The notes: a model not told the origin generated them from the letters alone. Positions 17,263 through 26,652 are shown, counted from the first letter of the stretch. The stretch: DNA of 64,000 bases from Lentzea nigeriaca (GCF_016907955.1 NZ_JAFBCX010000003.1:310001-374000), one strand, 5' to 3'. Translations and numbers: made by a program.

Positions 17263-18477
17263 TCACTGCGCGCGCCACCGGTGCACCTCCAACGCCACCC
17301 CGACGTGCACCAAGTTGTGCTCCAACGGCCGCGGCAGCAGCGTCGACGCGCGGGCCAACCGCCGCAGCAGCGTGTTGCGATGCGTATAGAGCCGTGCCGC
17401 CGCCGTCGTCGCGTTGCAGTTCGCGGCGATGAACGCCCGCACGGCTTCGATGACCTCCGGGTCGGCGGTGGCGAGGGAGCCGAGGGTGCGTCGCACGAAC
17501 CGATCGGCCCGCTCGGCGTCCGTGGTGAGCAGCGCGACCAGCTCGACCTCCTCGTGGGTCGCGAGCTGTTGCGGTGAGGCGAGGCTGGCGAGCATGCGCT
17601 GGACCGTGAGCGCGTCGAGGTGGCTGCGCCGGAACCCGTCCGCGCCGAGCCCGCTCGATCCCAGCGCCACGTGCACGGCCGGGAACCGCGCGACGCCCCC
17701 GCGCAGCACGGCGTCGTCCGGTGCGCCGTGCACCCACACCCATCGGGTGGCGGCGCTGGCTAGCACGGTCAGCGGACGCGGCTCCCCGGCGGCCGCGGCG
17801 AGCAGGTCCGCCACGCGGTCGAGGTCGCCCAGGGCGTCGTCGCTCCACACGATGGCCGCCGTGTGCTCGCCCGAGAGCCGGTAGCCGAGGCGTTGTTCCG
17901 CGCGGGAGACGGTGATCGGTGCGCCGTCGAGCAGCAGCGTCACCGTTTCCAGGCGTTCGGCGTGCGTGCCGCGCGTGAGCTGTTCGCGCTCGCGGGTCAT
18001 CTGCACCGAGATCGCGGCCACCGTGTCGTCGACGAACGCCTCGATCGACCGGCACGACACCTCGACCAGCTCGCGCAGCTCCTCGGGGTCGGAGGTCAGC
18101 GAGAACGCGATCCGCAGCCACAGCCGCACCGCGACGCCCTGCCCTGAGCGGTAGGCGTCGAGCGCCGACTCGTCGAGACCGCGGCGGATCAGGTCACGCG
18201 CGAACGCCAGCGGTGCCTCGCCCAGGTCGGCGGGCACGCGCTCCCCCGGCGCCCGGATGTTGGCCGACGCCCAGCCCAGCAGGTTCGACCGGTTCGTGCG
18301 CTTCAAGGCCGCGGTGAGCACGGGATCCTCGGCGACCTGCCTGCGGTTGGCGCCCGACAAGGTCGCCGTGTCCAGCTCGGCCAGCCACTCGGCCGGCGGG
18401 TCGAGCGCGATCTCCGCACCGCGCCGGATGAGCTCGCGCACGCGGGGTGACGGTCGCTCCCACGACATGGTGCACAT
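17263..18477 (-). CDS. PucR/CdaR-type helix-turn-helix regulator
   Basis: This roughly 404-residue regulator has a central variable domain and a C-terminal PucR-type helix-turn-helix: [20 protein letters not shown] followed by [17 protein letters not shown]. In actinomycetes such genes often sit divergent from flavin monooxygenases, as here. ATG 18477 and ATG 18468 are both possible, and both lie within the palindrome 18468-18484, which suggests self-repression. No ribosome binding site is evident for either. Confidence 0.88.
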   Translation of the reverse strand: MCTMSWERPSPRVRELIRRGAEIALDPPAEWLAELDTATLSGANRRQVAEDPVLTAALKRTNRSNLLGWASANIRAPGERVPADLGEAPLAFARDLIRRGLDESALDAYRSGQGVAVRLWLRIAFSLTSDPEELRELVEVSCRSIEAFVDDTVAAISVQMTREREQLTRGTHAERLETVTLLLDGAPITVSRAEQRLGYRLSGEHTAAIVWSDDALGDLDRVADLLAAAAGEPRPLTVLASAATRWVWVHGAPDDAVLRGGVARFPAVHVALGSSGLGADGFRRSHLDALTVQRMLASLASPQQLATHEEVELVALLTTDAERADRFVRRTLGSLATADPEVIEAVRAFIAANCNATTAAARLYTHRNTLLRRLARASTLLPRPLEHNLVHVGVALEVHRWRAQ

Positions 18478-18484
18478 TGCACCA
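18468..18484. promoter_or_regulatory. Operator candidate TGGTGCA-CAT-TGCACCA
   Basis: A perfect 7-bp inverted repeat with 3-base centre overlaps both possible starts of the PucR-type gene and lies 66 bases before the monooxygenase ATG. A related half-site, TTGCAC, follows at about 18500. The site would let one protein control both divergent genes. Confidence 0.6.
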
Positions 18485-18549
18485 CAAGAGGGGTGAACAG
18501 TTGCACTTCGTGCTTTCGTGACCGGCGTCACCCCGGCCACCATGAAGGC

Positions 18550-20031
18550 ATGGCTGACCTCGACGTTGTCATCGTCGGAGCCGGGATCTCCGGCCTCGGC
18601 GCCGCGTACTACCTGCAGCGCGAGCACCCGCGGAAGAAGTACGCGATCCTCGAGGCGCGCGGGGCGATCGGCGGCACCTGGGACCTGTTCCGCTACCCCG
18701 GCATCCGGTCCGACTCCGACCTCCACACGTTCGGCTACGAGTTCAAGCCGTGGCGCGACGAGGACTCGATCGCCGGGGCGGACAAGATCCTCGCCTACCT
18801 GCGCGAGACGGCGTCCGAGCACGGCATCGACCAGGCTGTCCGGTTCCACACGAAGGTGATCGCCGCCGAGTGGTCGTCGGCGGACGCGCACTGGACGGTC
18901 GAGGTCGAGAGGAACGGCGAACGCGAGACGCTGACGTGCTCGTGGCTGTTCTGCGCCGGTGGCTACTACCGCTACGACGAGGGGTTCACGCCGCACTTCG
19001 AAGGCAGGGAACGCTTCCGCGGTCAGATCGTCCACCCGCAGCACTGGCCGGAGGACCTCGACTACGCGGGCAAGCGGGTCCTCGTGATCGGCAGCGGCGC
19101 GACGGCGGTGACGATCGTGCCCGCCATGGCTCCCACCGCGAGCCATGTGACGATGCTGCAGCGCACCCCGTCGTACATCCTGCCCGTGCCCGCCCAGGAT
19201 CCGATCGGCAACCTGCTGCGCAAGGTGCTGAGCGAGGACCGCGCGTTCGCGCTGACCCGGCGCAAGAACATCCTGCAGCAGCAACTGACCTGGCGGTTCG
19301 CCCAGCGGTTCCCGAAGGCGGCACGACGGCTGATCCGGCGGTTCAACGCCAAGCTGCTGCCGGAGGGCTATCCGGTCGACGAACACTTCAACCCGCCGTA
19401 CAACCCCTGGGACCAACGACTCTGCATCGTCCCGGACGGCGACCTGTTCACGGCGATCCGCAGCGGCAAAGCCTCCGTCGTGACGGACCGGATCACGACC
19501 TTCACCGAGACCGGCGTGCGGCTGGAATCCGGCCGCACCCTGGAAGCGGACATCATCATCACCGCGACTGGACTCAACGTCCAGGCGTTCGGCGGCATGG
19601 CGCTCACCGTCGACGGCGAGCCGGTGAACCTCCCGGACACGTTGGCGTACAAGGGGATGATGCTGTCCGGCGTGCCGAACTTCGCCTACGCCATCGGGTA
19701 CACGAACTCGTCGTGGACGCTCAAGATCGGCCTGCTGTGCGAGCACTTCTGCCGGCTGCTCGCACACATGGACGCGCACGGCTACGACACCGCCCGGCCC
19801 GTGATCACCGATCCCGGCGCGCCGACGCGCCCGTTCATCGACTTCGGCGCGGGCTACATCAAGCGCGTCGTGGACCAGCTGCCACGGCAGGGCGAACGGG
19901 CGCCGTGGCTCACGTCGATGAGCTACACCAGCGACGTGAAGCTGTTGCGCCGCCTGCCCGTCGAGGACGACGAGCTGCGGTTCTCCCGCAGCCGGGCCGC
20001 TGTCACGCCGTCCCGATCGCCGGGTCGCTGA
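18550..20031 (+). CDS. Flavin-containing Baeyer-Villiger-type monooxygenase (EthA-like)
   Basis: This 493-residue protein has [14 protein letters not shown] (FAD fold), [18 protein letters not shown], which is characteristic of the EthA/BVMO group, a fingerprint-like segment [15 protein letters not shown], and the NADPH fold [12 protein letters not shown]. Family role: conversion of ketones to esters, or S-oxidation. ATG 18550 gives the normal N-terminus; GAAGG is very close to it, so translation may be weak or leaderless. It is divergent from the PucR-type regulator that probably controls it. Confidence 0.92.
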   Translation: MADLDVVIVGAGISGLGAAYYLQREHPRKKYAILEARGAIGGTWDLFRYPGIRSDSDLHTFGYEFKPWRDEDSIAGADKILAYLRETASEHGIDQAVRFHTKVIAAEWSSADAHWTVEVERNGERETLTCSWLFCAGGYYRYDEGFTPHFEGRERFRGQIVHPQHWPEDLDYAGKRVLVIGSGATAVTIVPAMAPTASHVTMLQRTPSYILPVPAQDPIGNLLRKVLSEDRAFALTRRKNILQQQLTWRFAQRFPKAARRLIRRFNAKLLPEGYPVDEHFNPPYNPWDQRLCIVPDGDLFTAIRSGKASVVTDRITTFTETGVRLESGRTLEADIIITATGLNVQAFGGMALTVDGEPVNLPDTLAYKGMMLSGVPNFAYAIGYTNSSWTLKIGLLCEHFCRLLAHMDAHGYDTARPVITDPGAPTRPFIDFGAGYIKRVVDQLPRQGERAPWLTSMSYTSDVKLLRRLPVEDDELRFSRSRAAVTPSRSPGR

Positions 20032-20552
20032 CGCCGGGAGCGCCGGTCTCGACGTGACCGGCGAACCGCCGCGGGTAGCCACTGTCCTCAGTGGACACGA
20101 CCGACACGTCGTACCACTGACGATGGTGGTCACACCCGTGTTGTAGTCGATCAAGCGCCCATCGTCGTGCAGCCGCGCGTTACCGATCTTGCGGATGCCG
20201 TGGTCCCGGTCCCTGGCAGTGCGTTCATGAACCCCGGCCTGCGCCGCGGCATCCCGCCGACACACCCCGGCCGCACGAAGCCTGTCGTACTCCGCCCGAC
20301 CAGGATGCCCAGCCGTCCTGGTCTTCCCACGACCACGGATACCGGCCTTGCGCGCCCACCCGGCCGCCGTCGCACGGTTCACTCCGACCGCTCGTGCAGC
20401 ACCCGAGATGCTGCCGTTCTCCCGGTCCAGAGCCTCGAGCAACCTCGCCCTATCCAGAAACCACGATCCCAGCAACTCCCTGAAATCCAGGGTGTTGCGG
20501 GGATCGCTATAACCCTCCGTTGCTTGACCAGGGCTCTCGTGCGCGTCAGGTT
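20032..20552. other. Non-coding accessory stretch with transposase relic
   Basis: Between the monooxygenase end and the phosphotransferase end I see only the transposase relic at 20116-20525. No intact gene, inverted terminal repeats or target-site duplication could be recognised by eye. Confidence 0.5.
20116..20525 (-). pseudogene. IS30-type transposase N-terminal remnant
   Basis: The minus strand encodes, without an intact start or a catalytic domain, a segment that matches the N-terminal part of actinobacterial IS30-family transposases as I know them: RARLLEALDRENGSISGAAR, VGVNRATAAGWARKAG, AEYDRLRAAGVCRRDAAAQ and GIRKIGNARL..DGRLIDYNTG. The DDE catalytic part is missing, and the frame runs into unrelated sequence near 20115. 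It is a relic of an insertion and marks the edge of the foreign segment that includes the phosphotransferase gene. Confidence 0.6.
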
Positions 20553-21398
20553 TCAGCGGTTGCTGACCCTGTACTCGAACCAGCGACGCGCCCCTTCCGT
20601 GGCGTCGGTCGCGGCGAACTTCCGTTCCCAAAGTCGCACGAGCGACGCGGTGTACGCCGTGATCCCGTCTGGGTCCGCTGTGCGGAATCCGTCGAGTTGC
20701 GTGGCCCATGCCTCAGCTTCCAGCGGTCGATGTCCCGCAGCGATGAGCCGAACCGCGACCTGCGCTGCGTCAATCCACGGAGCGCCGGACCGCCACCACG
20801 CCCAATCCACGACGCGTGCGGTGTCCGAGATGAGGAAGTTGAATGGGTTCAGGTCGGAGTGGATCAGGGTCGCACCGTCCATATAGGCCGGAGCCCGACG
20901 CGCCCACTCCGCGATCGTTGCCGCGTTCTCGCGGGACCACGCATGTGCGGCCACGGGAAGTTCCATGCTCAACTCGCGGTCGAGAGCGGTCGCCCATTGC
21001 TTCGCCATCTCACGCTTGGCTGAGGACGTAGGCGGCGCATCCGTTGTACTGATCACTCGTACAGCGTCAGCGACCATCGGCAGATGAGGAGAGTCGGGAG
21101 AGAAATTGGCATGCTGCCCAGACACGTGCTCGAACCCGAGCAGCAGCCAACCCTCCTCTTCGATCTGCCAGAGCAACCGCGGCGCCATGCCTTCGGGCAG
21201 GAAGGGGTTCACGGCCGCTTCGTTGCGGTGCATAAATGACTGAGGATCGTCCGCCTTGACCCCCTTGCAGAAGAACCGGCCATCCGCAGCCACGAGCGAA
21301 ACGGCGATCTCGGAGTTACGGCCAGCCGGAGCCTCCTCCGTACTGATCACGCGACCTACTTCCTTCTCAACTGCGTTCACGAGTGCCGGAGGTAGCAC
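20553..21398 (-). CDS. Aminoglycoside phosphotransferase-fold protein
   Basis: This 281-residue kinase-fold protein has the APH catalytic loop LIHSDLNPFNFLI and the metal-binding VVDWAWWRSGAPWID. The N-terminus (ISTEEAPAGRNSEIAVSLVA) fits the nucleotide-binding lobe. The substrate is unknown; family members act on antibiotics, choline or other small alcohols. The DNA is clearly richer in A/T than its neighbours and a transposase relic lies just downstream, so it was probably acquired. The start is uncertain: GTG 21398 lacks a ribosome site, and the homologous frame continues about nine codons upstream to a CTG after AGGAGA. Confidence 0.8.
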   Translation of the reverse strand: MLPPALVNAVEKEVGRVISTEEAPAGRNSEIAVSLVAADGRFFCKGVKADDPQSFMHRNEAAVNPFLPEGMAPRLLWQIEEEGWLLLGFEHVSGQHANFSPDSPHLPMVADAVRVISTTDAPPTSSAKREMAKQWATALDRELSMELPVAAHAWSRENAATIAEWARRAPAYMDGATLIHSDLNPFNFLISDTARVVDWAWWRSGAPWIDAAQVAVRLIAAGHRPLEAEAWATQLDGFRTADPDGITAYTASLVRLWERKFAATDATEGARRWFEYRVSNR

Positions 21399-21462
21399 GG
21401 CCCAGTCAAGGCGGTTAATCGTCAGTCTCCTAGTTCACTGCCGGACGAACTCGGGGTGACCC

Positions 21463-21771
21463 TTAACTCTCGGCGGACAAGATCGCGTTCAGCAGCCCCG
21501 GATAGCGCGCGTCCAGGTCGTCCCGCCGGATCGTCGCGATGCGGGCCGTGCCCTCCTTGCGCAGCCGGATCACCCCGGCCTCCCGGAGCGTCCGCAGGTG
21601 GTGGGTGCGGGTGGACTTGGTCACCGGCAGCTCGATCGCGCCGCAGGCCACCCCGGTGCCGATCCGGTCCATCTCCCGGACGTAGTGCAGTCGCACCGGG
21701 TCGGCGAGGGCGTGCAGCACGGCCTCGATCCGGATCTCGGCGCGGTCGGGGTGCGGCAGGTCCTCGCTCAT
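21463..21771 (-). CDS. ArsR family winged-helix regulator
   Basis: This 102-residue regulator has RIEAVLHALADPVRLHYVRE and the recognition region VTKSTRTHHLRTLREAGVI, both typical of ArsR proteins. No metal-binding cysteine pair stands out, so it may respond to another signal. It is divergent from the MFS exporter, and two palindromes between them (21784-21797, 21814-21835) are likely binding sites. ATG 21771 is chosen because upstream sequence is the control region. Confidence 0.92.
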   Translation of the reverse strand: MSEDLPHPDRAEIRIEAVLHALADPVRLHYVREMDRIGTGVACGAIELPVTKSTRTHHLRTLREAGVIRLRKEGTARIATIRRDDLDARYPGLLNAILSAES

Positions 21772-21783
21772 GACGGCAATAGT

Positions 21784-21797
21784 ACGATAACCATCGT
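21784..21797. promoter_or_regulatory. ArsR operator candidate ACGAT-N4-ATCGT
   Basis: A perfect 5-bp inverted repeat with 4-base spacer lies 13 bases before the arsR ATG, in a locally AT-rich stretch. Its position fits autorepression and control of the divergent exporter. Confidence 0.55.
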
Positions 21798-21813
21798 AGT
21801 TCGACGAGTTTCG

Positions 21814-21835
21814 TAGTACGGTGTGCGTCGTACTA
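21814..21835. promoter_or_regulatory. Second operator candidate TAGTAC-N10-GTACTA
   Basis: A perfect 6-bp inverted repeat with 10-base spacer lies 19-40 bases before the chosen MFS start. GTG 21821 falls inside it, which argues that translation begins downstream at TTG 21854. Confidence 0.5.
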
Positions 21836-21853
21836 GCCGTCGAAGGGGTCACC

Positions 21854-23008
21854 TTGTCTCGCATCCACCTGCTCGCCGCCGGAGCGTTCGCGGTCGGCAC
21901 GAGCGGCTACATCGTCACCGGAGTCCTTCCGGCCGTGAGCCGCGAGCTGCACGTCTCCCCCGCCGCCGCGGGCCAGCTCGTCACCGCGTTCGCCATCGCC
22001 TACGCGATCACCTCGCCCGTGCTCGCGGTGCTCACCGGACGGTGGGAACGCCGGAAACTCCTGATCACAGCACTGATAACGAGTGCGGTCGGCAACGCGC
22101 TGGCCGCTGTCGCGCCGACGTTCGAGCTGCTGCTCGGCGCCCGCGTGATCAGCGCGCTCGGCGCCGCCGCGTTCACCCCGGTCGCCACCGCGGTCGCGAC
22201 CGTCCTCGCCCCGCCGGACCACCGCGGCCGTGCCGTCGCGACGGTGTTCGGCGGCCTCACCTTCGCCCTGATCCTCGGCGTGCCGCTGGGCAACGTCGTC
22301 GGCGAGCAGCTCGGCTACCAGGGCGTGTTCGCCTCGGTCGCGGTCGTCTCACTGCTCGGCGCTCTGGCGATCCAGCTCGGCGTCCCGCGAGTCGCCGCGC
22401 CTCCGTTCGCCGGCCTGCGCGAACGGTTCGCCGCCGCGCGTGACCGCCGTGTGCTGCTGGTGCTCGGCATGACCGTGCTGGGCTGTCTCTCGGCGTTCAG
22501 TGTGTTCACCTACATCGCGCCGATCCTGACGTCGCTCGCGAACGTGCACGGCTGGACGATCAGCGTGTTGCTGCTCGTCTACGGCGTGGGCGGCGCGATC
22601 GGCAACTCGGTCGGCGGCCGGGTCACCGACCGCTGGGGCAGCCGCGTCCCGTTGCTCGTGATCTTCACGGTCTTCGTGGCCGTCCTGGCGACGTTGCCGC
22701 TCACCGCGACGACGGCGGCGACCGCGGGCGTGGTGCTGTTCGTGTGGGGCCTGTTCACGTGGTCGGTGAACCCGCCGATCCAGAACTGGCTGATCGAGCT
22801 CGCACCCGGCGAGTCGAGCGGACTTCTGTTGTCCGTCAACGCATCCGCGATCTACCTCGGCGTGGGCCTGTCTGGCGTGTTCGGCGGCCTGGTGGTGAGC
22901 AACGTCGGGCTGCTCGCACTGCCCCCGATCGCCGCGCTGGTGGCGCTGGGAGCACTCGGCCTGCTCGTCGCGCAGCCGAAGCCCGCGCTGGCGACTCAGG
23001 CGGCGTGA
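21854..23008 (+). CDS. MFS drug-resistance-type exporter
   Basis: This 384-residue protein has twelve predicted membrane helices and MFS signatures such as GTSGYIVTGVLPAVSREL and LTGRWERRKLLI between helices 2 and 3. It resembles arabinose-efflux/chloramphenicol-resistance-type permeases (AraJ/CmlR group). TTG 21854 follows GAAGGGG at good spacing and is preferred over GTG 21821, which lies in the operator. It is probably repressed by the divergent ArsR protein. A strong hairpin follows. Confidence 0.88.
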   Translation: MSRIHLLAAGAFAVGTSGYIVTGVLPAVSRELHVSPAAAGQLVTAFAIAYAITSPVLAVLTGRWERRKLLITALITSAVGNALAAVAPTFELLLGARVISALGAAAFTPVATAVATVLAPPDHRGRAVATVFGGLTFALILGVPLGNVVGEQLGYQGVFASVAVVSLLGALAIQLGVPRVAAPPFAGLRERFAAARDRRVLLVLGMTVLGCLSAFSVFTYIAPILTSLANVHGWTISVLLLVYGVGGAIGNSVGGRVTDRWGSRVPLLVIFTVFVAVLATLPLTATTAATAGVVLFVWGLFTWSVNPPIQNWLIELAPGESSGLLLSVNASAIYLGVGLSGVFGGLVVSNVGLLALPPIAALVALGALGLLVAQPKPALATQAA

Positions 23009-23017
23009 TCATCGCGA

Positions 23018-23052
23018 ACGGATCCTCTGGCCGCGCGGGCCAGAGGATCCGT
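23018..23052 (+). terminator. Hairpin terminator of the MFS gene
   Basis: A perfect 15-bp stem (23018-23032 with 23038-23052, arm ACGGATCCTCTGGCC) has a 5-base loop and lies 10 bases after the MFS stop. Confidence 0.88.
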
Positions 23053-23066
23053 GCCGGTCGGGAGCG

Positions 23067-23212
23067 GTAGGACCAGACCCCGGCGAAGCCGAAGCCGATG
23101 ATGTCGGCCCTGCCGTCGCCCGTGGTGTCGGACAGGAACCGCGGATGCTTCTCCACCCGCCAACCACCAGCGTCATACGGAAGTTGTCGACGACGAGCTG
23201 CGGTGCGTCGAA
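23067..23212 (-). pseudogene. Frameshifted FG-GAP/VCBS-repeat protein fragment
   Basis: On the minus strand one frame gives FDAPQLVVDNFR and, after a shift near 23177, another gives AGGWRVEKHPRFLSDTTGDG followed by RADIIGFGFAGVWSY. Together they read as one FG-GAP/VCBS repeat with the calcium-type DTTGDGRADI motif, as found in secreted actinobacterial lectin or hydrolase proteins. No start, signal peptide or further repeats are present. It is a decayed fragment. The rest of 23009-23347 holds only the MFS terminator. Confidence 0.6.
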
Positions 23213-23347
23213 CCGGCCGGTCTCGCGGGCACGAGATGCCGAGGATGCCGTGGCAGGATCCCTCGCGCCGACGTGCCGGTGGCCTGCCCCCTTCACGACG
23301 CGATGCGGTGGGCCACAACATCGTGCGGCGGCAATGCTGTCTTCGCT

Positions 23348-23899
23348 TCACATGCCGATTGCTCCGTCGATGCGCTCGCGGAGCAGGTCTGCGTGGCCGT
23401 TGTGGCGGGCGTATTCCTCGATCATGTGGATGAGGACCCAGCGCAGCGACACTGTCCCACGCCAGGAGTCGTCACCCTCGACGTCGAGGTCGGGGGCCTC
23501 GGAGACGAACTGTTCGGCGAAGGCCACCTCGGTCCGCCAAGCCTCCCACGCCGCCGCGATGGCGCTGGGATCGTCTGTGGCACCGTCGAAGTCCCCGTCG
23601 GGATCGGCCGTCGAGGAGAAGAGGGCTGGAAGGTCCTGCCCGGCCAGGACCCGCCGGAACCAGCGGCGTTCCACATCGGCGAGGTGTCGGACCAGGCCGA
23701 GCAGCGAGAGCGTGGACGGCTTCACGGATCGCAGGGACAGCTCCGGGCCCAGGCCGGCGCACTTCAGCCGCAGCGTGGCACGTTGGGCGCACAGGACGTC
23801 GACGAGCATGCGCCGTTCGTCGCCGGTCGTCGGTCCGGTGAACCGGCGAACACCGTCCGCGCCGCCGAACAGTTCGCCTCTTCTGGTGGGATCGGTCAT
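23348..23899 (-). CDS. DinB family protein (DUF664)
   Basis: This 183-residue four-helix-bundle protein has the metal-ligand histidines expected in DinB proteins: RHLADVERRWF in the middle and LIHMIEEYARHNGHADLLRE near the end. Actinobacterial members are putative mycothiol-dependent or metal-dependent enzymes of unknown substrate. ATG 23899 is chosen because GAAGGG precedes it by six bases; GTG 23905 would add two residues without room for a ribosome site. Confidence 0.88.
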   Translation of the reverse strand: MTDPTRRGELFGGADGVRRFTGPTTGDERRMLVDVLCAQRATLRLKCAGLGPELSLRSVKPSTLSLLGLVRHLADVERRWFRRVLAGQDLPALFSSTADPDGDFDGATDDPSAIAAAWEAWRTEVAFAEQFVSEAPDLDVEGDDSWRGTVSLRWVLIHMIEEYARHNGHADLLRERIDGAIGM

Positions 23900-23999
23900 G
23901 TCCACCCTTCAGGTCTCGCCGGTGTGATCGTCGCGATGACCGCACCGCATCTTGGAGCCGTCGCCATCACGTCCGGTCGGCGCCTGGGGCACCTGGTGT

Positions 24000-25115
24000 T
24001 CAGCGGTCGGCGTCCAGCAGCGCCATGTTCTCGCCGTCGCCGGGCACAGCCGCCCGCAGCGGTGGTGTGGGTGAGTTCGCCCCGTCCGAGGCGGCACGCA
24101 GGCGGCGCATCGCCAGCTCGCCGGCCGCCTGCGCCGGGGTCTGGCCGCACCGTTGCGCGGTGTCCAGCAGGTCGTCGACAGTGTCCTCGATGGCGCGGAC
24201 CCGTGCGTGGGCTTCGTCGGCACTGACGTGGTGGAGCTCGGTGCTGATGGCGTTGATGACTCCTCCTGCGCTCGCGACGTAGTCGGGCACCCAGATGATG
24301 CCGCGGTGGTGCAGCAGGTCTGCGACATCGGGAGTGGCGAGCTGGTTGTTCGCCGGTCCGACCACGGTGCGGCAGCGCAGCTCCGCCACTGTCTGCCTGG
24401 TCAGGACGGAGCCAAGGGCCGCGGGGACCAGGATGTCAACGTTCGCGGCGAGGATCTCGTCGGGCGACCGCCAGACAGCGTTGAGCTCGTCGGCGGTGCT
24501 GCGTTTGTCCGGATCGATGTCGGTGACCGTCAGGGCGGCGCCCTCTGCGGCGAGGAGGCGGGCGAGGTGAGCGCCGACGCGACCCAGACCGACCACGGCG
24601 AGACTGCGGTCGGCCAGACTCGCGGTGCCGTACAGCCGTCGGCTGACGGCCCGCAGCGCGGCGAGCGTCCCCTGCGCGGTGTGCGGCGAGGAGTCGCCGC
24701 TGCCGCCCAGACGCGCCGGCCGACAGAACACATGGGGAGTGGTTTCCCCGATCAGTGCCATGTCGTCAGGGCCGGTCCCGACATCCGGTCCGGTGGCGTA
24801 CGCCCCGCCAAGCGAGTCGATGACATCTGCCACGTCACGCAGCACGTCGCGACGTCGGCCGGCATCGAGTTTGATCCCCTCCGGCAGGACCACGACGGTC
24901 TTCCCGCCCCCGCTGGGCAGCCCGGCCACGGCGAATTTGGAGGTCATCGCGGCCGACAGGCGAAGGGCGTCGGTGAGGCCGTCCCGCCAGTCGGGGTAGT
25001 GCCAGAGCCGGAGGCCGCCGGCTGCCGGACCGAGTGCCGTGGAGTGAACAGCCACGATCACCGCAAGCCGCGAGCGCCGGCCGGTGTGGATCGCGACCTG
25101 CTCATGATCGAGCAT
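24000..25115 (-). CDS. Valine/leucine-type amino-acid dehydrogenase
   Basis: This 371-residue Glu/Leu/Phe/Val dehydrogenase has AAGGLRLWHY, the catalytic region MTSKFAVAGLPSGGGKTVV, the Rossmann motif VVGLGRVGAHLARLL, and PDYVASAGGVINA at the end of the NAD domain. The family deaminates branched-chain amino acids oxidatively, using NAD. It is divergent from an Lrp-type regulator 70 bases away, the usual arrangement for amino-acid catabolic enzymes, and that regulator probably senses its substrate. Confidence 0.92.
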   Translation of the reverse strand: MLDHEQVAIHTGRRSRLAVIVAVHSTALGPAAGGLRLWHYPDWRDGLTDALRLSAAMTSKFAVAGLPSGGGKTVVVLPEGIKLDAGRRRDVLRDVADVIDSLGGAYATGPDVGTGPDDMALIGETTPHVFCRPARLGGSGDSSPHTAQGTLAALRAVSRRLYGTASLADRSLAVVGLGRVGAHLARLLAAEGAALTVTDIDPDKRSTADELNAVWRSPDEILAANVDILVPAALGSVLTRQTVAELRCRTVVGPANNQLATPDVADLLHHRGIIWVPDYVASAGGVINAISTELHHVSADEAHARVRAIEDTVDDLLDTAQRCGQTPAQAAGELAMRRLRAASDGANSPTPPLRAAVPGDGENMALLDADR

Positions 25116-25186
25116 GTACCCGCCGTCCCTTCATATGTTCGGCTTCGACAGGTGCATGCTGCACGAACAAATCACTGAATGCGGCC

Positions 25187-25693
25187 ATGGCCGAACGATT
25201 GAGTGAAAATTCGGTACAGTTGTCGACCATGGACGAACTTGATTCGGAGATTGTCCGGCTTCTCCAGACAGATGCTCGGCAGTCCAACCGCGAACTCGCC
25301 CGCCAGCTCGGCATCGCCCCCTCGACCTGCCTGGAGCGGGTTCGGGCGCTCCACCGCCGGGGCGTCATCCGTGGCTACCACGCCGACATCGACCCTGTGG
25401 CCCTCAATCGCGGCGTTCAGGCGCTCGTGTCAGTACAGGTACGACCCCTCAGTCGCGCCGTCATCGACGCCTTCAAGGGCTTCGCCAGCGGCCTGCCGGA
25501 AGTCCTCCACGTGTTCGTGCTCTCCGGAGGCGACGACTTCCTCCTTCACGTCGCGGTGCAGGATCTCGACCACCTGCACGCCTTCCTGACCGACCGGCTC
25601 AGCAAGCGCGGTGAAGTCACCGGCTTCCGCACCTCGGTCATTTTTCAGCAGGTGAGCAGCACCACCCCCGCACGCCTTCCCGCACCCGACTGA
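25187..25693 (+). CDS. Lrp/AsnC family transcriptional regulator
   Basis: This 168-residue regulator has an N-terminal DELDSEIVRLLQTDARQSN segment leading into the helix-turn-helix LARQLGIAPSTCLERVRAL, and a C-terminal RAM domain (VLHVFVLSGGDDFLLHVAV). It probably controls the divergent valine/leucine dehydrogenase. ATG 25187 is used; ATG 25229 is equally possible and would start at the conserved domain. Neither has a strong ribosome binding site. Confidence 0.9.
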   Translation: MAERLSENSVQLSTMDELDSEIVRLLQTDARQSNRELARQLGIAPSTCLERVRALHRRGVIRGYHADIDPVALNRGVQALVSVQVRPLSRAVIDAFKGFASGLPEVLHVFVLSGGDDFLLHVAVQDLDHLHAFLTDRLSKRGEVTGFRTSVIFQQVSSTTPARLPAPD

Positions 25694-25979
25694 TGCTGTA
25701 ACCGCACAGGATCGGCCATTGTCGAGCTGTGGCCCCGGCGAGTTCATCTCACGGCCGCCGGCGATCGTGGTCATCGGCGGGCTCGTCAGCTCGACGCTGC
25801 TCACATGCTTGACCATGACGGAACCTGCATGGATGTGTCGCGGCGCATGACGGCGTCATCGAACAGGGCGGGCATATGAAGCAGGCGGGCATGCAGGCTA
25901 TTTATTCCTGAGTCCGCCATCAGGCAAGTTGTCGGCGGTCCACGGACGTTGACCGCGCAGTTGCTCTGTCGCACACGAC

Positions 25980-26213
25980 GTGGCTTCCTGCCCCGTCGTG
26001 GGGTTTCCGTTCGCGGGGTTGTCGTTCCCGCATCGGCAGCACGATGACGTCGCGTACGTGGGCACATTCCTCACAAGCGGATACATCGAAGATCAGCACA
26101 ACCGCGAACGTTGCGTTCAGCGCTTCGCAGCCCTGCAACAGATGGCACTGAGTCCGGCCAACTCTTTGGAGTTGATCGCAGAGGCGGCGAGCAACCTATG
26201 GCCTGCCGCATGA
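25980..26213 (+). pseudogene. C-terminal remnant of a Scr1-type (DUF5753) regulator
   Basis: The plus strand encodes FPFAGLSFPHRQHDDVAYV, GYIEDQHNRERCVQRFAAL and ALSPANSLELIAEA, which matches the C-terminal part of DUF5753 proteins, the ligand domain of actinobacterial Scr1/BldB-type helix-turn-helix regulators. The N-terminal DNA-binding half is absent upstream, so this is a truncated gene. Such regulators normally come with a small DUF397 gene, and a possible relic follows. Confidence 0.55.
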
Positions 26214-26365
26214 GCATCGCGCCCCCTGCGGTAGGTGCGAGCGACCTGCACGCCTAGGTAGTCGCAGCAGGGCGAGCTACACCACGTGCGGCCCACATGC
26301 CTGGCAGGTCCTTCCTGGCCGCTCCCCGGCATGGATTCCTCCACCTCGAAAGTGCCAGGTCATCA

Positions 26366-26490
26366 GGCCAGTGGAGCGTCGCGGCTCAGTTGTGCTCCGT
26401 TGAGTCGGGCAGGGGGCTGGGCGATCTGGTGCTCGTCTCCGAAAGCCCGGATGGCCGCGCTCTCATGCACGTCCGCTGCCGAGATGGCGG
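26366..26490 (+). pseudogene. Possible DUF397 relic
   Basis: The frame here reads CSVESGRGLGDLVLVSESPD then GRALMHVR, which recalls the conserved core of DUF397 proteins (a cysteine, VEV, then RDSKDPDGP and a hydrophobic strand). The match is weak and the tryptophan-rich ends are missing. It is listed because DUF397 genes normally follow DUF5753 regulators. It may be coincidence. Confidence 0.25.
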
Positions 26491-26652
26491 TAGAGAAATG
26501 CCGACGCAAACGTTCGCTGATCACCCCAACTGCTGCCAACCGTGCAGTTGGCAGCCATGAGAGCGCGACCTTCATGATCGAAGCGCGGCTGCCGCCGGCC
26601 ACATCGCAAGAAATAGCTGCGACACGCTACCAGTGAGCCCCTGTCCACCCTT

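Noticed and set aside
17263-20709. A single 1148-codon minus-strand frame from the PucR-type gene to 20709
   Set aside because: Only the part below 18477 (regulator) and the part 20116-20525 (transposase relic) look like protein. The middle is antisense to the monooxygenase gene.
21821-21853. GTG 21821 as the start of the MFS exporter
   Set aside because: It lies inside a palindromic operator candidate and has no ribosome site, whereas TTG 21854 has GAAGGGG upstream and starts at the first membrane helix.
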